DNA of 12,097 bases from Deltaproteobacteria bacterium (GTDB lineage Bacteria > Desulfobacterota > Syntrophia > Syntrophales > UBA2210), in the NCBI GenBank assembly GCA_016935935.1, contig JAFGPZ010000041.1, forward strand, positions 1 through 12,097, written 5' to 3'. The notes below the pieces were generated by a model. The model did no database searches. It saw nothing but the letters and a program-made list of their open reading frames with translations, and was not told where the DNA came from. A program made the translations under genes and the position numbers. Of this stretch, positions 6,898-12,097 are shown one piece after another; position 1 is the stretch's first letter, and every line of letters starts with the position of its first letter.

Positions 6898-8412
6898 ATG
6901 ATTCTTATTCATCCTCCTGTAGCAAAACCGGGTGAGCCGCCTGCCGGCCTGGCAAAAATTGCCGGCGCTCTGCGACAAAATAATATCCCCTTCAGTATTA
7001 TTGATGCCAATCTGGAAGGACTTCTCGCCCTCCTGAAACCACCGCCGGAGATTTCGACTACTTGGACCAAACGTGCTGCAAGACACCTTTCTACCAATCT
7101 GGCTTCGCTCAATCAATGGACTCTTTACAGAGAAATTTCCAGATACGGACGGGCCGTTAAAGATATAAACAGGATTCTTGAAGTAACGGCACAACCTTAT
7201 GGTGTCCGCCTCGGTCTTGCCAACTACCAGCACAAAAAACTTTCCCCCGTAAGGAGTAAAGACCTGATAGAAGCTGCTGAGACTCCCGAAAAAAATCCCT
7301 TTTACGATTATTTCAAAAATCGTTTCAAACACGCCATCGAAGAAGAAAAGCCCTCTTTTGTCGGCCTTTCACTCAACTATCTCAGTCAGGCCCTTACCAC
7401 CTTCGCCATCATAGGCTTTATAAGACAACTCCACCCCGGCATCAAAGTTATCATGGGAGGAGGCCTGATCACCTCATGGATGAGCAGTCCAAACTGGCAG
7501 AATCCCTTTGAGGGTCTCGTCGATCATCTGGTGGCCGGACAGGGTGAAGGGCCTCTTCTTTCCATCCTCGGTATAAAGAATGCCAGAGACCATGCCATAC
7601 CCGATTATGATGACTTTCCCATCGACTCATACATGGCCCCCGGTTTCGTCCTCCCCTACAGCGCATCCAGCGGATGTTACTGGAATAAATGCGCCTTTTG
7701 CCCGGAAAAGGCCGAAGGCAGACCCTATCGGCCCTTACCGGCAGAACGGGTACAAAGGGACCTGGAAAGACTCATAGAAAAGAAAACACCGACACTGCTT
7801 CATCTATTAGACAACGCTATCAGTCCGTCACTTATGGAGGCCTTTGCCGATGTCCCTCCAGGAGTCCCCTGGTACGGTTTTGCCCGCATATCAAAGCAAT
7901 TGACGAACCTGGATTTTTGCCGGAATCTGAAACTGTCTGGTTGCGTCATGCTGAAACTGGGGATAGAATCGGGCGATCAGCAGGTCCTCGATTCTCTCGA
8001 AAAGGGTTTCGATCTGCAAGAGGCATCAACTGTCCTGAAAAACCTGAAAGAGGTGGGCATAGCAGCATATGTCTATCTTCTTTTTGGAACACCTGCGGAG
8101 ACTTTCGACGAGGCCCTTCGAACACTTGAATTCACCGTCCAGCATCGTCATGAGATCGGTTTTCTGAACCTTGCCATTTTTAACATGCCCGCCTACGGTG
8201 AGGATGCTCGAACGATGGAAACGAGCGATTTTTACAAGGGAGACCTGTCGCTCTACCGAAGTTTTGCACACCCCGGAGACTGGAGCAGGCAGCAGGTAAG
8301 ACATTTTCTCGACAGGGAGTTCAAGCGAAACTCGGCAGTTTCAACCATTCTGAAACGGGATCCACCTATATTCACATCCAACCACGCGCCCTTCTTCGTA
8401 ATGTCCGCGTGA
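6898..8412 (+). CDS. Radical SAM protein with N-terminal B12-binding-like domain
   Basis: Predicted cytoplasmic radical SAM enzyme of the B12-binding type, 504 residues; reaction unknown. The N-terminus has MILIHPP and the Pro-Pro-x-Gly-Leu pattern usual for the cobalamin-binding (Rossmann) domain, with GLSLNYLSQ and VIMGGG further on. The DxHxxG signature that ligates cobalt from the base-off form is not present, so cobalamin binding is uncertain. The radical SAM domain (about 250-440) has the cluster cysteines C260, C265 and C268 in CYWNKCAFC, i.e. C-x4-C-x2-C instead of the common C-x3-C-x2-C. GIESGDQQVL (355-364) and the following KGF match the family's SAM-binding core. The C-terminus (about 440-504) has no recognised domain. 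The start is the first possible one: an in-frame TAA lies at 6892-6894. No Shine-Dalgarno sequence is visible. It is transcribed alone, divergent from the GTPase operon and convergent with the glycosyltransferases. Confidence 0.9.
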   Translation: MILIHPPVAKPGEPPAGLAKIAGALRQNNIPFSIIDANLEGLLALLKPPPEISTTWTKRAARHLSTNLASLNQWTLYREISRYGRAVKDINRILEVTAQPYGVRLGLANYQHKKLSPVRSKDLIEAAETPEKNPFYDYFKNRFKHAIEEEKPSFVGLSLNYLSQALTTFAIIGFIRQLHPGIKVIMGGGLITSWMSSPNWQNPFEGLVDHLVAGQGEGPLLSILGIKNARDHAIPDYDDFPIDSYMAPGFVLPYSASSGCYWNKCAFCPEKAEGRPYRPLPAERVQRDLERLIEKKTPTLLHLLDNAISPSLMEAFADVPPGVPWYGFARISKQLTNLDFCRNLKLSGCVMLKLGIESGDQQVLDSLEKGFDLQEASTVLKNLKEVGIAAYVYLLFGTPAETFDEALRTLEFTVQHRHEIGFLNLAIFNMPAYGEDARTMETSDFYKGDLSLYRSFAHPGDWSRQQVRHFLDREFKRNSAVSTILKRDPPIFTSNHAPFFVMSA

Positions 8413-8501
8413 TCATAATGAGACGAGTACATCCTCAGGTCAAAGCTGATACCATCAGACAGCAGGTTGTATAAATAAAAAATATTCATTGCAGGAAGAC
8501 T

Positions 8502-10322
8502 TTATCTAAAGATATCGTAGAATGAAGCGATGTACTTGAGTGTTTCATTTTCCTTTAAAGCCTTTTTGTTGTCTGTTTTCTCATATATTCTGATCAGTTT
8601 TAATAGTATCCTTCTCTGCCCTGAGTTGATCTCGAGTGACTTTTTATATGCCGATATAGCCCCCTTTATTTGCCCCTGGTGCACCAGTATATCACCTATC
8701 AGTTCGTATTTTGATGCAACGGCAAATGAATTCCCGGGGATCCTGTCAAGATAGGAAACTCCCTTCTGAAAATCTCCTCTCCTGTAATATTGTGCCGCCA
8801 GACAAAGATTTGCAAAGGCGGAAAAGGGCCTGTCCATCCGGGATGAGTCTTCCCAGTATTGTATGGCTTCATTTCCGAATCCCTTTGAATCGAGAATGAT
8901 GGCATGGGTGTTGTAATATGCCGTCATATCGTTAGTGCCCTGAACCGGAAGAAATTCGATTACAAAAAAAGCTGCGGCTATTGCCGAATAGATGACAATA
9001 TTTTTGAATTGCCTGTTTTTTATATACGAAAGGACTTTGGTGATCCCCATTACCGCAAAGGGTATTAAAATAATCAACATCGTCACCCGGAGCCGCATAC
9101 TGGTATAAAAAGCAATAAGTGTGAATGCGTAAAGAAAAAAAATTGAACATAGGGCCAGCGCTTTTCTTGACCCCGCAATAATAGTTGCCGCCATTCCTGC
9201 CATGCCAAAGGGAAGAATCAACCAGAGACTGAAAAAGGGCAGCGTGAAAAAGGGTACAAAGTTGCTTATGAATCCTATATTATAATGGTCCCCTGCTTCG
9301 AACCGGTTGAACAGGACCAGTGCCTTCTGAGATATTTTCCACATAAAGGCGGCAGGCTGTTCCAGGGCCTCTCTGCTTACCTGACCCGTCCAGTAAGATG
9401 AAGCCTCCTGAGGAGACAATTTTTTGTTAGTCCTCCTGCTTGCCTCGATAGTGAACTGTACCCCCTGTTCAAAGGGCGACGATGAGGCAAAAGGAACCGG
9501 TCTATAATATGGATCAGGATTTTGAAGATTATTTCCCAGGTAAAAGTTGAAACCCGATTGGGAGGTAGTCAGCGCGAATTCACCGGAAACCAGGTAATTC
9601 CTGACCATAAAAGGAGATATCGCTACAGAGAGTCCCACTATATAAACCGCAAGATGTGCAATGAGGATCTTCAATGAAGATTTACCTTTGTACATGTAGA
9701 GAAAGATGACAAACAGTATGAGCGGAAGAATGACGATAAAATTGCCCCGTACATTGAGCATAAGGCCGGCCGCAATTCCAAGCAGAAATACCTTTACAAT
9801 CGATTTGCCGTTCATGATTGCCACCACAAGATAGGTAATCAAGGCAAACAGGAAAAGGGACAGGGAAGTCTTTAAGGGTACGATACTGTAAAAGATAAAG
9901 GGCTCGTAAAGGGCGGCGATAAGACAGGCAAAAAGGCCTGTCGGCCGGGTTGCCATCTCTTCACCGATACGATAGACCAGATAACAGGTAAACACTCCAA
10001 GGATAATATTCAGGATTCTTACATATAAGATATCCGGTGAAAATATCTTATATACAAGGGCGATAATATACGCCGGGAGGGGAGAAAATTCATAGACAGA
10101 CAACGATTGATAGGTTCCTTCGGCTATATTTTTGGCCCAGACATGATAAATCCCTTCATCCAACAAGGGAAAATCAAAATAGATACTGCCTTTCAGACTC
10201 AGAAGGGCTGCTATCCTTACAATAAGAGCGAGAAGAAGAACAGTCGATATTAACAGGCAAGGTAATCTGTCATGTAAATGAGCAAACCTCTCGGCAAATC
10301 CGGGTTTAATTTTTTCTTCCAT
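8502..10322 (-). CDS. GT-C membrane glycosyltransferase (family 39-like) with C-terminal TPR
   Basis: Predicted integral inner-membrane glycosyltransferase of the PMT/ArnT type, using a polyprenyl-phosphate sugar donor and acting on the periplasmic side. There are about ten or more hydrophobic segments between residues 22 and 460, including 22-43, 100-118, 153-171, 195-210, 219-237, 356-384, 389-406, 412-432 and 440-460. In the first external loop LLDEGIYHVWA (53-63) carries the acidic D55/E56 expected of the catalytic motif; MRLRV (409-413) resembles the conserved Arg motif near the late membrane segments. The loop at 250-340 is long and periplasmic by this model. After the membrane part, residues about 475-590 form helical pairs of the TPR type (for example GDILVHQGQIKGAISAYKKS), likely a periplasmic protein-binding tail. 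The length is 606. It starts 6 bases after the GT2 stop with no strong ribosome site, suggesting translational coupling. The acceptor (protein, lipid A or glycan) cannot be told from sequence. Confidence 0.88.
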   Translation of the reverse strand: MEEKIKPGFAERFAHLHDRLPCLLISTVLLLALIVRIAALLSLKGSIYFDFPLLDEGIYHVWAKNIAEGTYQSLSVYEFSPLPAYIIALVYKIFSPDILYVRILNIILGVFTCYLVYRIGEEMATRPTGLFACLIAALYEPFIFYSIVPLKTSLSLFLFALITYLVVAIMNGKSIVKVFLLGIAAGLMLNVRGNFIVILPLILFVIFLYMYKGKSSLKILIAHLAVYIVGLSVAISPFMVRNYLVSGEFALTTSQSGFNFYLGNNLQNPDPYYRPVPFASSSPFEQGVQFTIEASRRTNKKLSPQEASSYWTGQVSREALEQPAAFMWKISQKALVLFNRFEAGDHYNIGFISNFVPFFTLPFFSLWLILPFGMAGMAATIIAGSRKALALCSIFFLYAFTLIAFYTSMRLRVTMLIILIPFAVMGITKVLSYIKNRQFKNIVIYSAIAAAFFVIEFLPVQGTNDMTAYYNTHAIILDSKGFGNEAIQYWEDSSRMDRPFSAFANLCLAAQYYRRGDFQKGVSYLDRIPGNSFAVASKYELIGDILVHQGQIKGAISAYKKSLEINSGQRRILLKLIRIYEKTDNKKALKENETLKYIASFYDIFR

Positions 10323-10328
10323 TATTGT

Positions 10329-11045
10329 TCAACTGTGTTGATGATCCTGTGCCTGTCCTTGGATATTACAAAACTCTTTCCCCTTTTTTTTAACCATGAA
10401 ACAAAAGATTGTCCACCCGTCTCTGAAGCATTTCAACTTAGTGTTTCCGATCCTATGTTTATAGGAGCCGGGAATTTCCACGGACCTGAGCTTCCGCAAA
10501 GCCTCTATCTTGATTTCTCCTGCAAAAGGCCAGCCGTCGCTCGTCAGATCCATCTTCTCTAGCGCAGGTTTTCGGAAAGCCCACATCCCGCTCTGTGAAT
10601 CTTTCAGGTTCAGCCTGAAGAGTAAATTTGCCACAGAGGTGAGAAAAATATTTCCTATCCTGTTTATTGTGTGCATCGCGCCCGGAGCAACACCGGCGAA
10701 CCTGTTCACCGTGACGAAATCAAATGTGCCCTCTTTCAGAGTTTTGAGTATCCGGGGAATATTGGAGAGCGGATAGGTGGCATCACAATCAGCGGTAACG
10801 ATAATTTCACCGCCGGCATGGTCGAAGCCAAGCCTGCATTGTCTTCCATAGCCCCTTTCGGATAAAAGCACTTTCGCACCCCTGCTCCTCGCCAGATCCC
10901 CCGAGGCATCGCTGCTGCCGCCGTCGATTACCAGAAGCTCAACCTCACAGCCCATTTCCTTCAGTGTATCAAAGGGGATTTCATCGATGGTCCTTCCGAT
11001 AGCCACCTCTTCATTCAGGCACGGCATAACAATGGTAATCAGCAC
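10329..11045 (-). CDS. GT2 glycosyltransferase, polyprenyl-phosphate sugar synthase type
   Basis: Predicted cytoplasmic GT-A fold transferase, 238 residues, similar to DPM1/GtrB-like enzymes that transfer a sugar from a nucleotide donor to a polyprenyl phosphate. It opens with ITIVMPCLNEE. DGGSSDAS (41-48) matches the nucleotide-binding loop, and DCD (86-88) in TADCDATYP is the metal-binding DxD. The middle, RFAG...INRIGN and DSQSGMWAFRK, matches the acceptor side of DPM-like enzymes. No C-terminal membrane helices are present, unlike GtrB, so it would act as a soluble or peripheral enzyme. I chose GTG at 11045 because GAGGGAG (11060-11054) lies 8 bases upstream and the protein then begins at the usual family position; an upstream in-frame ATG at 11078 would add 11 unconserved residues. 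It is directly followed by the GT-C gene, so it probably supplies that enzyme's lipid-linked sugar. Confidence 0.9.
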   Translation of the reverse strand: MLITIVMPCLNEEVAIGRTIDEIPFDTLKEMGCEVELLVIDGGSSDASGDLARSRGAKVLLSERGYGRQCRLGFDHAGGEIIVTADCDATYPLSNIPRILKTLKEGTFDFVTVNRFAGVAPGAMHTINRIGNIFLTSVANLLFRLNLKDSQSGMWAFRKPALEKMDLTSDGWPFAGEIKIEALRKLRSVEIPGSYKHRIGNTKLKCFRDGWTIFCFMVKKKGKEFCNIQGQAQDHQHS

Positions 11046-11053
11046 CTGTGTCA

Positions 11054-11060
11054 CTCCCTC
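11054..11060 (-). promoter_or_regulatory. Ribosome binding site favouring the GTG start of the GT2 gene
   Basis: On the minus strand GAGGGAG is followed by 8 bases and the GTG at 11045-11043. The alternative ATG at 11078 has only a GGGG run about 8 to 9 bases ahead that is part of a palindrome (GGGACGTCCC, 11080-11089), so the GTG is preferred but not certain. Confidence 0.55.
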
Positions 11061-11113
11061 TGTGAGCAGTCCCGGCATCGGGACGTCCCCACCGATCGTG
11101 AAACAAAAAATTT

Positions 11114-11150
11114 AAAGGCCGCAAGAACCGGCTATGTTCATACGGCCTTT
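11114..11150 (-). terminator. Hairpin terminator after the TbpB-like gene
   Basis: AAAGGCCG (11114-11121) pairs with CGGCCTTT (11143-11150) across a 21-base loop. On the minus strand the stem is followed by a U-rich run (complement of 11101-11113), so it would end transcription of the surface protein gene before the glycosyltransferases. On the plus strand a run of five T (11148-11152) follows, so it may work both ways. A shorter alternative hairpin, GCCG (11118-11121) with CGGC (11129-11132), sits inside it. A second copy of ACGGCCTT (11160-11167, first at 11142-11149) could compete for the same arm. The long loop lowers confidence. Confidence 0.55.
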
Positions 11151-11200
11151 TTGTAATCAACGGCCTTAGAAAAAACCTCACGAGACAGGCAAAATCACTA

Positions 11201-12097
11201 CTAGTCCAATGATTGAGTCGTTTTCGAAGTACTCACGAATGATCCGGCTGCATGGTAGTCACACCCCCCGTAACCCATCTGCCATACGCCGCCCATGGCA
11301 GCAGCATTGGGACCGTAAAATGATCCGTGTCCTGAGTAAGAGTTAGCACTCGTTTCATAATCCGTTGGGCCCAGTTGCCACGTGCCGCCGCTCAGACTGA
11401 ACTTACTGTCACTTATTGAACCTGATGCACCGCTTATGGAAGCCGAATAACTGCTTCCGGAAACAGTCATGTTAAAGTCATTGATTGCGGCTGTAGCGAA
11501 ATTCACAGTGGAATCGAATGTTCCCGACATATTGTTGCCCCCGGCGGAAGTCCAGAAAGTTCCGTAGGCAGGACCTTCGTATGTGTACGATCCGGTGCCC
11601 GGCATATTTCCTGGCGCTGTGTTGTCACCCCAGACGTAATAGCCGCGGTTGGCAAAATAATAGGAGTGTTCATCGTTTGCCGGCATTGCCGTCGTTTGTG
11701 TCCAATACCCCCACTCCATGTATTCGCTGTGACTGGTCTCCGTTTGACTGATACCTTCGGAACCGGACCAGGTAACAGTAACCTCCTGAATGCGGGCCCA
11801 CTCATCAAGTGTTCTCGGACTTGTACTCCCGTTCAGCTTGATATAATAAGTGGAAACATCTCTTCCTGCTTCTGCAACCTTGACAGTGCTGGCATCAAAA
11901 TCTGTCAGCGTCTGGCTTATGTAAGTTGTGGCGTACGTCCTTGTAAAAGACGAATGTTCAAGCATCCCTGTGTAATAACCCCAATGGGTCGACGGAGCGA
12001 TACTCCCTTTATCCCCCTTGAAGATACCTGTCGCTCCGATATTTGAAGCAGTGTAATACATACTCCAGGCACCACCTATGTAATCGGCAGCACTCCC
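11201..12097 (-). CDS. Surface/secreted protein with C-terminal TbpB-type beta-barrel, 5' end off the window
   Basis: The reading frame is open to the window edge: twelve codons before the ATG at 12061 (ending IGGAWS) are readable, so that ATG is internal and the true start and any signal peptide are missing. About 298 residues are visible, rich in Gly, Ser, Thr, Tyr and Trp and poor in Lys, typical of exported beta-proteins. Counting from the internal ATG, residues about 155-277 match the eight-stranded barrel of transferrin-binding protein B and related lipoproteins: GSYTYEGPAYGTFW, MSGTFDSTVNFATA, and near the end GSFYGPNAAAMGGVW then AAGSFVS. The middle region (about 60-125) has aromatic-rich beta strands and no recognised motif. 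In known TbpB-like proteins such barrels bind host or environmental ligands such as metal carriers or heme; similar barrels also end proteins of unknown role in Desulfobacterota, so function is left open. One Cys is visible (267). A hairpin terminator follows its stop. Confidence 0.8.
   Translation of the reverse strand, partial: GSAADYIGGAWSMYYTASNIGATGIFKGDKGSIAPSTHWGYYTGMLEHSSFTRTYATTYISQTLTDFDASTVKVAEAGRDVSTYYIKLNGSTSPRTLDEWARIQEVTVTWSGSEGISQTETSHSEYMEWGYWTQTTAMPANDEHSYYFANRGYYVWGDNTAPGNMPGTGSYTYEGPAYGTFWTSAGGNNMSGTFDSTVNFATAAINDFNMTVSGSSYSASISGASGSISDSKFSLSGGTWQLGPTDYETSANSYSGHGSFYGPNAAAMGGVWQMGYGGCDYHAAGSFVSTSKTTQSLD

Noticed and set aside
8446..8458. CTGAT-ACC-ATCAG hairpin in the gap between the radical SAM and GT-C genes
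   Set aside because: Only 5 bp with a 3-base loop and no U-rich run after it on either side, so it is not a credible terminator. Nothing else stands out in this 89-base gap.
11080..11089. GGGACGTCCC palindrome upstream of the GT2 gene, possible operator
   Set aside because: A single 10-bp palindrome is expected by chance at this scale and there is no second copy or recognisable promoter next to it.
1..12097. CRISPR array, tRNA, rRNA, insertion sequence or phage attachment site
   Set aside because: No regularly spaced direct repeats, cloverleaf-like sequence, transposase motif or terminal inverted repeats were seen by reading; this is not a computed search.

Overview
The window looks like bacterial chromosome from a Gram-negative, probably anaerobic organism. 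The most likely group is Desulfobacterota (the former Deltaproteobacteria). The hints are a two-cluster ferredoxin fused to a nitroreductase, a radical SAM protein of the B12-binding type, a TGS-domain GTPase, and a TbpB-like beta-barrel surface protein. This taxonomic reading is inference from gene content; no rRNA or other marker gene is present. Base composition is mixed: parts of the hsdR gene are clearly GC-rich, while the gene at 3562-4713 and most intergenic gaps are visibly AT-richer.

Left part (1-4713, + strand): a defence-type block. It opens inside a type I restriction enzyme motor subunit (HsdR), whose first part, including most of the nuclease domain, lies off the left edge. HsdR overlaps the start of a YgjP/DUF45-type zinc metallopeptidase. 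After a 124-base AT-rich gap comes a 383-residue protein of unknown function, with a helix-turn-helix-like N-terminus and a strongly charged coiled coil encoded by 21-bp repeats. No methylase or specificity gene is visible; if the system is complete they should lie to the left.

Middle part (4819-8412): two overlapping minus-strand genes form a small operon, a TGS GTPase followed by a ferredoxin-nitroreductase. Divergent from them is a radical SAM protein with an N-terminal B12-binding-like domain. The 173-base divergent gap carries candidate promoters in both directions. The one for the radical SAM gene has a perfect TATAAT only 5 bases before the ATG, which suggests a leaderless message.

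Right part (8502-12097, - strand): a GT2 glycosyltransferase of the polyprenyl-phosphate sugar synthase type is followed 6 bases later by a GT-C (family 39-like) membrane glycosyltransferase with a C-terminal TPR region. Together they suggest a lipid-linked sugar donor and its user, for envelope or protein glycosylation. Upstream of them, separated by a hairpin terminator, is the C-terminal part of a secreted or surface protein ending in a TbpB-type beta-barrel; its start lies off the right edge.

All gene-free gaps are under 200 bases. I saw no tRNA, rRNA, CRISPR array, insertion sequence or attachment site. The item most worth following is the trio HsdR - metallopeptidase - HTH/coiled-coil protein: a restriction motor translationally linked to a protease, with an uncharacterised possible partner.
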